Part shown: positions 44,501 to 55,606 of the stretch, one piece after another | Layout: every line of letters starts with the position of its first letter | Position numbering within the stretch: position 1 is the first letter of the stretch | Source: Heloderma charlesbogerti | Lineage: Eukaryota > Chordata > Lepidosauria > Squamata > Helodermatidae | Assembly (NCBI GenBank): GCA_026122225.1 | Contig: JANEZZ010001570.1 | Location: forward strand, 4,588,001 to 4,652,000 | Length of the DNA stretch: 64,000 nt | Reading direction: 5' to 3' | Notes under the pieces: model-generated | Told to the model about the DNA's origin: nothing | The model's database searches: none | The model's input: only the letters and a program-made list of their open reading frames with translations | Program-made: the position numbers and the translations under genes

Positions 44501-45044
44501 AGGCTACGTAAATATTTACGTAGGCTAAAACGGCGAATCAAAAGGGGACGCAAATAGTGCCCGCTACACTATTTGCGTTCCCCTTTATTTTCACCGTCAT
44601 AGTCTACGTAAATATTTACGTAGACTAAGACAGCTAAAAATAAGGAGCGCAAATGGCGGCAGGCATAGCCACCGCCATTTGCGTACACGGGTTTGTTTTT
44701 TAAACCCAGCCATGATAGGCTACGTAAATCTTTACGTAGCCTATCACGTCGTTTTTGGGGGTTTTTTTAAACCCAGCCATGACAGGCTACATAAATCTTT
44801 ACGTAGCCTATCACTTTTTTTTCTTTCTTTTTTTTACACAAGACTGCAAATGGCGGCGGCGGCAGCCAGTCGGAAGACCAGCCGCCGCCACCGCTGCTGC
44901 CCAGAAGATCTGCCCCAGGTAAGTCTCGTCCCTCGGAGGGATCTGTGGGGGGGTGGCAGGCCATTCCGCCACGGAGTTCGGGGGGCCGAATGCACTGGCA
45001 TTCGGCCTCACCGAGATCCATGGTGGAATTCTCTGACATCCCTA
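44500..45044. mobile_element. GC-rich palindromic hAT-like element, copy 4 (in Ty3 body, left end lost)
   Basis: The right end CATCCCTA (45037-45044) is intact; TGCTGAAG follows, but the left terminus and its duplication are missing. Six tandem hairpins fill the core: TACGTAAATATTTACGTA (about 44504), a GCAAATAGTG pair, a second TACGTAAATATTTACGTA (about 44604), a GCAAATGGCGGC pair, and two GGCTACGTAAATCTTTACG-type units (about 44717 and 44785). Then a pyrimidine tract ends in AG (44841-44842), and an ATG (44850) opens 23 codons ending at CAG|GTAAGT (44916-44924). The GGGGGGCCGAATGC arm follows. Confidence 0.85.
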
Positions 45045-45260
45045 TGCTGAAGATCTATCAGGAACTGGTGTGTTTCTCTCACCCCTGGTTGAGGTGCCAG
45101 AACAACTAAATGAGGAGAGCAATACTCCTTCCTTACCTATGGCAGTTACTGAAAGAAAGTAATCTCAGCAATCTATACCTACTAACTGAGTGCAGAGACC
45201 ATGCCATGAAAGAGTACCTCCTCATGGGTTGGAAGACTACGATAGCTAAGGAAGGAGAAA
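45045..45260 (+). pseudogene. Residual 3' part of Ty3 body with polypurine tract
   Basis: Short frames without integrase motifs. AAGGAAGGAGAAA (45248-45260) directly before the 3' LTR is the polypurine tract that primes plus-strand synthesis in this class. Integrase is absent, presumably deleted. Confidence 0.65.
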
Positions 45261-45935
45261 TGTTATGTTTCGGGGAGGGGGAGGTACTGTGGCTTAGTTA
45301 TCGTTTTTGAACCTTGGCAGCTCCTGTAGAGTAGGGATGTGCGAAGCCCCCTTACCTGGCATCCGCGGGGGGGGGGGAGAGGCGATCCATCTCTCTCCCC
45401 CCCGCTCGGAATCCTTGCAGGCCAGCTCCACTCTGCAGCAAGTCCACGGAGCCGCCAGCTGGCTCCGAAGTGCCAGCGATACGGCCGCCATTGCCATATC
45501 GCTGGCTGGACGGATTGACTGCGGCCGCAAATGGCATCCAGCACACCATTTGCGGCCATAAAGGCCTTGGTTTAAGGCAAATGCAGCCATTTACGGATGC
45601 CATTTGTGGCTGCAGTCAATCCGCCTAGCCAGTGATACGGCAATGGCGGCCGTATCGCTGGCACTCCGGAGCCTGCTGGCAGGGAGGAGCCGGCCGGCGA
45701 GGATTTCTCCAGAAGGCGGAGATAAGTCTTCCGATCCTCCATGGACTCGGGGGGGGGATTCTTTTGAATCCGGCCTCACTGGGGTCCGTGGAGGATTTCT
45801 CCTCCATCCCTACTGTAGAGCTGGGAACAGTGGGTGGAGCTTCTGCTAAGTTCTCACTCCTGTGTGTGCTGAATAAAGAACAATTGTGTTTGAAGCCTGC
45901 TGATCCTCGCAGTCATTCCTACTACCTATGCAACA
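45261..45935 (+). repeat. 3' LTR of the Ty3 element, split by a GC-rich element
   Basis: TGTTATGTTTCGGGG to CCTATGCAACA. The pieces 45261-45331 and 45821-45935 join to about 186 bp, collinear with the 5' LTR but interrupted at a different point (after CCTGTAGAG). Differences between the LTRs are substitutions and small indels, so the insertion is not recent. Confidence 0.9.
45332..45812. mobile_element. GC-rich palindromic hAT-like element, copy 5 (in 3' LTR, complete)
   Basis: TAGGGATG (45332-45339) to CATCCCTA (45805-45812), perfect 8-bp inverted ends, flanked by a perfect 8-bp duplication CTGTAGAG (45324-45331, 45813-45820). Minus-strand CCAG|GTAAGGG lies near the left end (45350-45358). 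The centre is a 77-bp inverted repeat (about 45465-45541 and 45595-45672) containing CCAGCGATACGGC and CGCAAATGGCATCC. The expected donor near the right end reads GAG|ATAAGT (45719-45727), so it is mutated here. No transposase. Confidence 0.92.
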
Positions 45936-46965
45936 TTTTTCCTATATTCCGTTTTGACTCCTCTGTTAGCCACAGTACTTGCTGCCTATGACTCATGACT
46001 GAAGTTGGTGAATGTGAAATAAGGTTGTTGCTGTCTTAATAGATTTGAAATCATCGCTAGTGCACAGCATTTTCATTGAACACAGCTATGGCATATTTGA
46101 TTGGAATGTTCTTGTTGCAAGAAGCAAGTCATCCATAAATCTGCATTAATACTTCATCCTTTTATAGTTTAAAGCTAGAAGTACAAATAACTAGATTGGG
46201 TCCCTGTATTATTCCAAAACAGATTATGTAGTCATCATACTAGACTTACTATTATATTCATAATGTCATCGTTCCTGGGCTGAAATATTGGACATTTAAA
46301 GCTCTTGTTCTGAATTCATGGAATGATATACTTCCCATTAATTTTTAGTCCCCAGAGTAACTGAAACAGATCTAGCTACCATTCTCCTGTTAAGAAGGAG
46401 ACTACACGTTTTAAGTCCGGTCTGTATCACTTTGAAATCTGTCTGATCAATGTTGTCTGCTTCTTGATTACCATCCCCAAATGTTCTATCAATATTATGT
46501 CTTACAAGTGGGAGTCTGTCAAAAACATTTTTTTTTTTACAGTGGGTTAGCAACAGAGAGGGCAAAACTACTCCCCTTTTTCTTCCTATATACCCTTCAC
46601 CCACCTGCTCTCCCCCTTTGGCCTTAATCTCCCCCCGCCCCCACCATCTCTCTTCTTCTGGCTCCTTCAACCTCTCACCTGGCTTCAGGTTTGTCCCACT
46701 ACCTTTTTCATTCCTTCTTGCTGCTGCTTCCTGCATCCCTCCAGTGCATCCTCCTTCTGCTAATATTCCCCAGCAGCAAGAGGGAACAATGTACCTCAAC
46801 TAAGCTTTCAAAATTACTTGAAGAAACTAGATTTTAAAAAGTAAGAAACATCCTCTCAGGCTGGTCCAAAGTCCTCAGTGGTGGGGGGATCTTCATGACA
46901 ATGGAATGAGAAGCACGTTAGAGTATTGCCTGGATTTTCATGGAATCGGCTTTGGTCCGTAAGGG
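45936..46965. other. No recognised feature
   Basis: Contains a pyrimidine-rich stretch (46555-46760) that generates long spurious frames. Otherwise unassigned. Confidence 0.45.
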
Positions 46966-48643
46966 ACACATGAAGCAAGATATGGGTATGATCAAAAACA
47001 AAGATGGCAAGGACCTAACAGAAGCAGAAAGAAAAGGTGGCAAGAATATACGGAAGATCTGTATAGGAAGGATAATAATATCAGGGATAGATTTGATGGT
47101 GTGGTCAGCAAGCTAGAGCCAGACATCCTGAAGAGTGAGGTTGAATGGGCCTTAAGAAGCATTGCTAATAACAAGGCAGCAGGAGATGACGGTATCCCAG
47201 CTGAACTGTTTAAAATCTTGTAAGATGATGCTGTCAAGGTGATGCATGCCATATGCCAGCAAATTTGGAAAACACAAGAATGGCCAACAGAGTGGAAAAA
47301 ATCAACCTATATCCCCATACCAAAAAAGGGAAGCACCAAAGAATGTTCAAACTATCGAACAGTGGCACTTACTTCACATGCCAGTAAGGTAATGCTCAAG
47401 ATCTTGCAAGGTAGACTCCAGCAATTCATGGAACGAGAATTGTCAGATGTATAAGCTGGGTTTAGAAAAGGCAGAGGAAATAGAGACCAAATTGCCAATA
47501 TCCGCTGGATAATGGAGAAAGCCAGGGAGTTTCAGAAAAAAACATCTATTTCTGTTTTATTGACTATTCTAAAGCCTTTGACTGTGTGGATCATAACAAA
47601 TTGTAGCAAGTTCTTGGTGGTATGGGGATACCAAGTCATCTTGTCTGCCTCCTGAGGAATCTGTATAATGACCAAGTAGCAACGGTAAGAACAGACCATG
47701 GAACAACGGACTGGTTTAAGATTGGGAAAGGAGTACTACAGGGTAGTATACTCTCACCCTACCTATTCAACCTGCACGCAGAACACAACATGCTACGTGC
47801 TGGGCTTGATGAAGCCAAGGCTGGAGTTAAAATCGCTGGAAGAAACATTAACAATCTCCGATATGCAGATGATACCACTTTGATGGCTGAAAGCAAGGAG
47901 GAGCTGAGGAACCGCATGATGAAGGTGAAAGAAGAAAGTGCAAAAGCTGGGTTGCAGTTAAACCTCAAAAAACCAAGATTATGGCAACCAGCTTGATTGG
48001 TAACTGGCAAATAGAGGGAGAAAACGTGTAGGCAGTGACAGACTTTGTCTTTCTAGGTGCAAAGATTACTGCAGATGCTGACTGCAGCCAGGAAATCAGA
48101 AGATGTTTACTTCTTGGGAGACAGCAATGACAAATCTTGATAAAATAGTGAAGAGCAGAGACATCACACTGACAACAAAGGTCCGCACAGTTAAAGCAAT
48201 GGTATTCCCTGTAGTAACCTATGGCTGCGAGAGCTGGACCATAAGGAAGGCTGAGCGAAGGAAGATAGATGCTTTTGAACTGTGGTGCTGGAGGAAAATT
48301 CTGAGAGCGCCTTGGACTGCAAGAAGATCAAACCAGTCCATACTCCAGGAAATAAAGCCAGACTGCTCAGTTGAGGGAATGATATTAAAGGCAAAACTGA
48401 AGTACTTTGGCCACATCATGAGAAGACAGGATACCCTGGAGAAGATGCTGATGCTAGGGAAAGTGGAAGGCCAAAGGAAGAGGGGCCGACCAAGGGCAAG
48501 GTGGATGGATGATATTTTGGAGGTGATGGGCTCGACCTTGGGGGAGCTGGGGGTGGTGACGGCCGACAGGAAGCTCTGGCCTGGCGTGGGCTGGTCCATG
48601 AAGTCACAAAGAGTCGGAAGCGACTGACCAAATAAACAACAAA
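46966..48643 (+). pseudogene. Bov-B (RTE) LINE, ORF2 reverse transcriptase relic
   Basis: Starts inside ORF2 and runs to the 3' end. Landmarks in order: KSTYIPIPKKGSTKECSNYR; the palm segment at about 47560 (FIDYSKAFDCVDH-like, frameshifted); GVLQGSILSPYLFNL; LRYADDTTLMAESKEEL with the catalytic YADD; then the C-terminal RTE domain (VTYGCESWTIRKAERRKID, FGHIMRRQDTLEKMLMLGKV, GRPRARWMDDI). It ends CACAAAGAGTCGGAAGCGAC and ACAACAAA. Stops and frameshifts (e.g. TAA at about 47221) inactivate it. Lost upstream: endonuclease and the 5' UTR. This family supplies the machinery presumed to mobilise Sauria SINEs. Confidence 0.96.
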
Positions 48644-50692
48644 CCATACCTTTAAAATATGGTTTTCAGGGGTCACACAGCACTTGAAAGGAACATACTT
48701 CTGAATTGGGTGTGGGGAGTAGAACTGAACGTCATCAAACTGGCAGGGGCTGCTAAACCACTGAGAGAGGGTTGTTTCCTGCCTCTATCCAGGCTCTCTC
48801 CTGCTACTACATTATTATGAGTGGAGAGCAACTAATTTCCCCCATCTGTGCAGATTTCCCTGAAGAAGCCAAAATCCCCAGTTCTCAAGTGCAGCATCTG
48901 AAACGCACACACACACACCCCAGAGCAGCTCAGCCCCTAAATTGTGCCTCATTCCAGCACTCTGCCCAGGAGTTATTGCTTCAAACCCTGCTCCCTTTCT
49001 CCTTCTCCCTGCTCGCGATAAGAAGCTCCCATAAACCCGGAAGATCATTACTGTGACAAAGCAGAGAAGGGACTTTACATAACAATTAGAAATGACTTTA
49101 CATCAGAGAAACTACAGAACATCAAAGAAGCACAACATCCCAATAGGGATTTAAAAGCACATTGGAGAAGCGAAAGAGCACTTTAGGGCAAGTTACTAAA
49201 GTTAGCCTTTAACGTTTTTACTGCAGGGGTGCAAGATTTATTTCTTACTTCTGAGTAAACACGCACAGAAGGGGGGATATGTTAAAGATTAAAAGCAGGC
49301 TACTTATGGTGAATGAGTGTCCCCACTATTGCAGTAATGTGAGGGGTCACTGCTGCGCTCCTGGGATGTTCTCAGTGGGAAAAACTGTTTCCACAGGGGA
49401 AACAAGAGGGAATGGGGCATCCCACCCCCTTGACTGCCAGGTCACAGAGGCATGCTCAGGATTTAATGTGTGTGTCGGAGGGGAGGGACATGGAACATTG
49501 TGATAAAACCGCCAGGTAGCCACTTTCAATCAGAGTAGAAGGAGTTTCAGAAAATGCGGCTTTTCAAGAGTGAAGCAGCTGGTTGGCAGCAGATTTTTGA
49601 TGACGTCATCTGTTGCAAAGGAACTCAGATTGCTCTAACTTCATACTAAATTGCTCGTGAAGACAGCCCCTTGGAATCAGCCAACTTTGCTTCAGACCCA
49701 AGTCGCCTGGGGTTTGGAGGTAGCTGAGATATCTTCAAACTGAGGATATTCACCTTGAGTTGTTCCTCAACTGAAGCATCTGCACAGCCATACTAGTCAT
49801 GCTATATGTACCTCAACGATATATTTGCTCTTTTGTTCTTTGGGCTCCGAGTAGCTTAAGGAGAAGCTGTCTAGGAAATAGTGGCATTATTAGTGGTGAA
49901 ACAAGACAGCTAAGCTTGTGATCTGAAGTATTAAAAAAAGAGATTCTTGCCTCTTTCACAATATAATAAGAGTGGATGTTCACATATTGTGAGCTGAACT
50001 TCTTTGATCTCAAGTCAGAGTCTCATCAAGAGGCAAAAGTCTCATTGATCTTTTGGTCTTCACCACTCCCCTTGTTTATTATGCAAAACCATTTTCTGGG
50101 AAGGGAAGTATAAGATTTTCAATGTCCTCCTGGCCAAAATACCCCTTTTCGTCACCACAGTGGACCCCTACTGTCTGTTTAAGGTGCCTTATTAATCTAG
50201 ATGTATGCAAATGATAGATCTTTAAAGAGAATAATCTATTTATTTTTAGTTATGTAATTGATTGAGATTTATAAGATAATACAAAGCTCAATTAATTTGT
50301 GGCAATGCCTGATTTTAAGTTTTGGGTTAAAAATAAATTTATGGTAAAGGGGATAGTAATGCGAGGTGAGAACTAGAGCTTTTGAATACCCAGTTATTCT
50401 ATCATGAAAACAGTGGTTGATGGAAAGGAGCTTTGAATTTGAGAATTCAGACTAGATAAACATGCTATTACTCAAACGTAAAAGAACTGTTTTACAGTAA
50501 TATTTTACAACAACAATAAAACATGTCAAAACATCTTTTAAAGATGGGGGTAATTATGAAAAAAAGGATTAGTTTCCCCAAATCCTTTTTAATAACATTA
50601 ATATATGATAATGATATCAGCCCTCAGGGGAAACTGGGAGATCTTAAATTACAATAAAAAACAAATAAATATATAGACATTACACTAGAACA
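48644..50692. other. No recognised feature
   Basis: A CA tract at about 48905-48918. No transposon or exon I can name. Confidence 0.45.
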
Positions 50693-50811
50693 TCCTTTCT
50701 CAACCTGGGGTCTCCAGATGTTGTTGGACTACATTCCCATCATTCCAGTGGTCAGGGATGATAGGACTTGTAGTCCAACAACATCTGGAAATGCAAAGTT
50801 GGGAAAGGCTG
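50693..50811. mobile_element. Palindromic hAT-like MITE related to family K
   Basis: CCTTTCTCAACCTGGGGTCT to AAAGTTGGGAAAGGC, with CCAGATGTTGTTGGACTACA inverted to TGTAGTCCAACAACATCTGG. No clear duplication. Confidence 0.75.
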
Positions 50812-50937
50812 CATTAGAGTATGATTGTCTGAGTTTTGGAGAAATACACATGCACATGAAATACACATAACCAAATTCTACTTTGGTTTGAATATCAGCA
50901 AATAAGATCACAGAGCTTGGATCTCAAGATAGGTTTA

Positions 50938-51038
50938 GGGCACAATCCTATGCATGTTTAGACAGAAAAATGTCCTATAATTCCCATGCTGGGAGTTGTA
51001 GAATGTTTTTCTGTCTAAATATGCATAGGATTGCACCC
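50938..51038. mobile_element. MITE family H, 101-bp palindrome
   Basis: GGGCACAATCCTATGCATGT inverted against ATGCATAGGATTGCACCC, with TTTAGACAGAAAAA inverted against TTTTTCTGTCTAAA inside. The flanks are TTA (50935-50937) and TAA (51039-51041), a TTA duplication with one change. Confidence 0.85.
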
Positions 51039-51435
51039 TAACTTGTGGAGGTTCACAGAAGGAAAGTTTCCCATCTCCTTCTCCCGTCTACAGCCCCCTG
51101 CACCTCCTGAAAAGTATTTCTGGGACATTGGACTCCTGATGGGGTGTGGGGACTGGCAGGCAAAGGGAGAATCATCCAAAACTGGATGAATAACGTTTGG
51201 GGAGATGCTTCACACTCCTACTGCAGCTCCCCCTGACCCTTCGATGGTGTTCAGGGAGGTCCCTCAATCCTCCAAGAGGCCCTTTGGGAGTGCAGTTGGT
51301 TGCAGGAGGGTGGAGGGGGTGGGAAGCTTTTGTCCCACAAACCTTAAGTTAACTTAGTTAAGATCCAAGCCTATGACCCAGTTCACACATTGGAACTCAC
51401 GGTTAACAAACCGTGGGTTGTTGAGAAGATGACCA
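51039..51435. other. Unassigned, with an AACCGTGGGTTG scrap
   Basis: GTTCACACATTGGAACTCAC and AACAAACCGTGGGTTG at about 51376-51420 resemble the end of the foldback family at 12473. Confidence 0.4.
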
Positions 51436-51524
51436 GGAGCAATCCTAAGAATGTCTACTCAGAATCAAGTCCCACTGTATTCTGTGGTGCTTACTCCCAG
51501 GTAAGTGAGCATAGGAATGCAGCC
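51436..51524. mobile_element. MITE family G
   Basis: GGAGCAATCCTAAGAATGTC to GAGCATAGGAATGCAGCC. The interior is GTCTACTCAGAATCAAGTCC and CTTACTCCCAGGTAAGTG. Confidence 0.75.
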
Positions 51525-53118
51525 TAAAAATTCAATTTTAAACAGTTGCTGAGCTTAATTAAAGTGAGGGAAGGAATAAACTCAGTTGGGGCCATGTGCA
51601 GTGCGCCTCGGGGGGAACACCCCTGGTTTGGCAATACCCCTGGAATCCATCACACATCCCAAATCTTATTACACTGCTCATTACAGAGATGTGGGACTAG
51701 CAACCAAGTCCCACCACAGAATTCCATACGCTCTATATGGTGCGCTTCCAAAGCAGCCGTGCATTCATGCAGTGGAAGTTTCTTCTGTTTCCGGGCCCAC
51801 ATTAGCAGCCAGCTAGCCCTCCGCACCTTTCCAGTGCTACCTCCGCCCACTACATAGTTGAGGAGGAATGTGCCAGGAGCCAGTGTGTTAGCACTGGGAA
51901 TCCCATGTTATTTACAACCCACATGTTTATTTGTTTGTTATTAAATAAATTTGACTGGCAATGAGAAAGCTGGCAATGAGAGTGAGGCATGCAGCTCCAA
52001 CAGTGAGAAAATATATCATGAAAAAATGTTTTGCATCAATTTAAAAACAAAACAAAAACACACTGCTCAATTTCCTGGCTTTTGTTTATCCTTCTCTGCT
52101 TAGGTATAGGTTTTTCTGAGGCCAACAATTATTTCTAAATGGATACTCACATGACTATCTTAGCTTATAAAAAGACGTCACACACAATCAGCTTCTTTCC
52201 CTTGGATGTGTCTATTCATGTCATTGCCGTGGGGTAGCTATTTCACTTGATTTCTTAACATTTTTATTTAATAAACAACTCACACATGCCAGTCAAATGC
52301 CACTGATTTACGTCATGTAGAAACAGATCTGAAGAAGCACAGGCAAAATAAGAGCAAACAGATGTTTTCAATCCAACCACTGTGCTAATGGAGGTAGTAT
52401 GGCAGCATTTCAAAAGCAAAACACATCATATGCTGTATTGGCTAGCAGAGTTTTAAGTGGAACTGCATAACTCTGCAACCAACAGAACGTTTCAAACTGC
52501 TTTGTGGCATTCTTCAATATCAAGTTAAGAATTTATAATCAGCTACTGATACGTAAATGATATCCTGCTAAGTCAGGTTAGGAAGTTAAAGATTCAGAAA
52601 ATCAGACCATGACATTACATAACAAGGAGGTAATTTTAGGGCTGCAGTGGGCCTTTTTCCAAAAAAGAAGAAGAAAGCATGAAATGAAAGGAAGGAAAGG
52701 TATCAGTACTGATCGCTAACTACTTTGCAACCACCTTGTAAACCAAGCCACAGTGCTTCTAAATAAGACAACAATATTCAGTCTTTATGGGGGATTTTCT
52801 ATCCAACACTGCCACCACCTCTGGGGAAAACTCCTTCACTGGGCAATCCCACCTATGGGATTTCTTATTTATAGCAAATGCTTGTATTTCTGGGTCTAAG
52901 GAAGTCTGTGCTACTATAAGTCAGAGTTCCCCAAGCTGACCCTTTTCCACTGCCACCGATTCTCTTAGAATACTTTAAAACCTCTTAGTAGCTGGTATAA
53001 GAGGCTTAGGCATGAGAGGGACACCAACACTAGAGAAGATGAAATATTAAACAAATTGTTAATTAAAGGGATATTTAGTACATAAGGTATTGCTAATATT
53101 TAGGGGTTTTCAAAAGAA
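51525..53118. other. No recognised feature
   Basis: AT-rich and repeat-poor. Nothing coding recognised. Confidence 0.45.
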
Positions 53119-53928
53119 TGTTTGCTGGCAATTCTTAAGGATTTAAGAAGCACTGTTGCTACTCCAAGCCTCTTAAGGACTTCTTTTTTATCTCAGGCCA
53201 AATTCCCTAAACCTCCACCCCAGCCAAATATACACACAACCAGGTCCGGCTCTTGGCTACAGTCTTCCTGTGACTCCCAAAACTCCTCCTGTTGTATTTT
53301 TGGCTGCTTGGAAAGTATAACTGGGTTTGTACTGCCTACTTGTGTAACCTCCATCCGGCAAGGCCACTTGCTCCCTATTCCTGATTTTCACCACCCATGT
53401 ATGATTATCTCACCAAGAAGGAATAGTTTAATGTTTGGGCTTAGCTGTTCACTTTCTCCCCAGCTTTCTCCTAGTCCTTCTATAGCACTACCAACCAACC
53501 AGCAGACCTTCTTCCCCTCTGACTACCGACAGACTCCCCTTCAATCCCTAAATGTCAACTGTCATTTCCCAATCGTTCTTTTCCACCTCTCTAGAATCTC
53601 CAGCCAATCAGAATTGAATTTACCTGATCCAGGCCCCATCTATAAATATTCAAAGTGATTGTCTCTCTCTCTCTCTCTAGTCACTAAGCAACTACTACAC
53701 AGGCCTTTGACAGTAACAAAGCAAGACCTCGGGCCTACTCAGATACATTATAGCTTCTCAGAGGCCACACAAAGTAAACATTACAGAACGACAACATTAT
53801 TCTCACCACACCCTATGCTCAATAGAAGAGGAGTGGGATACAAATGCAAACAACAGTTAATTCAGATGTATTGTCCCTATTAATTGTAGCCAATTGACAA
53901 GTGAATAAAAGATCTAACAAATTCAACA
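53119..53928 (+). other. Possible LTR with 178-codon open frame
   Basis: Open from 53122 to 53658 (178 codons, P/S/L-rich, no family recognised). TATAAATATT lies at about 53640 and a CT tract at 53663-53680. GTGAATAAAAG at about 53901 precedes ...TTCAACA and a TGGTGAGGATCTGG that resembles a primer-binding site. A TG...CA span (53119-53928) would fit a retroelement LTR. No duplication or internal proteins were found, so chance is not excluded. Confidence 0.3.
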
Positions 53929-53991
53929 CTGGTGAGGATCTGGTTCAGATCAAGCCTCCCATTGACAGCAATAGCTACACATAATGTAGAG

Positions 53992-54090
53992 TAGCCTTCC
54001 CTAGCCGAGTGTTCTCCAGATGTGTTGGACTGCAAGTCCCTTCATTCCTAGCCAGCATGGCCATTGGTTGAAGAAGGTTGAGGAAGGCTG
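53992..54090. mobile_element. Worn hAT-like MITE related to family K
   Basis: TAGCCTTCCCTAGCCGAGTG versus GGTTGAGGAAGGCTGA as inverted ends. CTCCAGATGTGTTGGACTGC and CTAGCCAGCATGGCCATTGG are the family interior. Confidence 0.65.
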
Positions 54091-54820
54091 ATATAGAAGT
54101 TTCACAGGCAGGTACATTAACAAAAATTCAAGTTAATCATATGTTAAAACTAGTCTGTCAAATCAAAGATATTTTCTTTCCCTTCCACCCCGCCTCATGT
54201 TTAGACAACTATAAAGATGGTGCCATGAGTGCATATATAAGCACAGGAGGTTTGTTGGGACATGGCACCAAAACCTTCATATTCTTTTGCGAGGTAGAGA
54301 TAACTTTCAACAATATCACTGGTATTTTGTTTCTTTAGATAAAGACTGGAAACAGGAAAGTGAATGCCTTGTGTTTGGAAACCGATTTCCAAAGCTAAAT
54401 CATAACTTTCCTCCACAGATTATATTAGGAGTAGAATATTAATACTTTTGAATAGCACTGATAGAAAGGCAAAATAATTTTAATGTTTTAGTGCTTAGGT
54501 AAACCTCAATTCAAACAGGTGTTTCCAAGTCTTATGGAAGATGTCTGTATGGTTTACATGGTTAAAGAAAGTGATTCCCATAATACTCTCATTAGGCTGT
54601 GCTAGTTGCTTTCCTCAAAATGAAGAATAAAAAAATCCCATGACCTTAATTCTTTCTAAGATGGAGCAAGCTGTGATATTATTTTTCCAAAATGATTGCT
54701 TTAGGCAAACAGGCCAGGAACAATTAAGTTTCATGACAGTATTAATTCTTCCTTAAAGCACTACATAAAAGATGACCAGCTTTAACATTCTACATATTTC
54801 ACACTAAAATAACAATATCA
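54091..54820. other. No recognised feature
   Basis: AT-rich, nothing named. Confidence 0.45.
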
Positions 54821-54995
54821 GGCAGTATCCGACCATGTCATTGTGCTAACGGAAATTACATTGCAGTAAGGGACTTCTAGCGCAATGCCACTGCTGTTAC
54901 TTTGCACAATGGGTGTTCAGGGAATCAATCCCATGATGCAAGCTAAAGCTATTGCTGTGATTGGCATTAGTGCAATGACATGTAGGATACTGCCC
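54821..54995. mobile_element. MITE family L, ~175 bp
   Basis: GGCAGTATCCGACCATGTCA with TTGTGCTAACG is inverted against CATTAGTGCAATGACATGTA with GGATACTGCCC. A half-copy of the same end lies at 22484. The flanking duplication is unclear (ATCA on both sides). Confidence 0.75.
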
Positions 54996-55606
54996 ATCAT
55001 CTTTACCTATCAATGTGGTGAGAAGGATGCACATCTTATTTTCACACAAAAAACCTTAATTTGTTCACCGAGGGCCAATATCACAGGATTGCCAAGTAAT
55101 AAATTATCACTTGTCTTATCAGGTATGTGTGTTTTCTTATAACTCTACAGCCTTAAATCCCAAGGATTTTGGCCAATGATGAAAGGGCTCATTTGCATAC
55201 CTGGAAAAGAGGAAGCAATGAGTAACTCATATTTCCCATTGCGATATAACATGCAAAAGATGAAGTCAAACGTTTTCTGCAGGAAGACACACACACGCTT
55301 CAGAGGTTGAAAAATGTCACTCTTTGCATGCTATAGTAAAAATGACAAGGATATCAGATTTTGACACTTCCAATAACTCTCAAATGAGCCCAAACTTTCT
55401 AGCCTAATTGGTTGTGAAAGAAAACGGAACAATAATACATCCAATACTCCAGTGAAGAAGCCACTGAAACAATTACTGTTTTTCAATCTTAATATCTAGC
55501 CCACTTAAGACACCTAGTGGCTGAAAAATTGTCAAGCATTGTATCAGAACAATCTCTGCTCCAAAAGTGCACCTCAGTGTGGCTCTCCACATAAATGCCA
55601 CAGAAT
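54996..55606. other. Repeat-poor stretch
   Basis: No repeat or gene recognised. It includes an octamer-like ATTTGCAT (55193-55200), noted only as a motif. Confidence 0.35.

Larger units (their letters stand above)
40980..45935 (+). mobile_element. Degenerate Ty3/gypsy LTR retrotransposon with four later insertions
   Basis: Two LTRs frame the element. After removing their insertions each is only about 190 bp, starting TGTTATG and ending CTATRCAACA. Between them, in order, are a primer-binding-site-like sequence, gag with zinc knuckles, a protease motif, reverse transcriptase pieces, an RNase H end and a purine tract: the Ty3/gypsy layout. The YxDD part of reverse transcriptase and all of integrase are missing, and frames are broken, so it is dead. 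A LINE and a GC-rich element lie inside the body, and one GC-rich element lies in each LTR. Flanks (AATTT before, TTTTT after) give no clean duplication. Confidence 0.88.

Noticed and set aside
44500..44820. CRISPR-like array of regularly spaced repeats
   Set aside because: The units are palindromes of two or three types with irregular spacing inside a transposon, in a vertebrate genome.
46338..46799. 153-codon minus-strand frame
   Set aside because: It arises opposite a pyrimidine-rich stretch (46555-46760); low complexity, no motif.
48219..48647. 142-codon minus-strand frame
   Set aside because: Shadow of the Bov-B ORF2 C-terminus on the plus strand.
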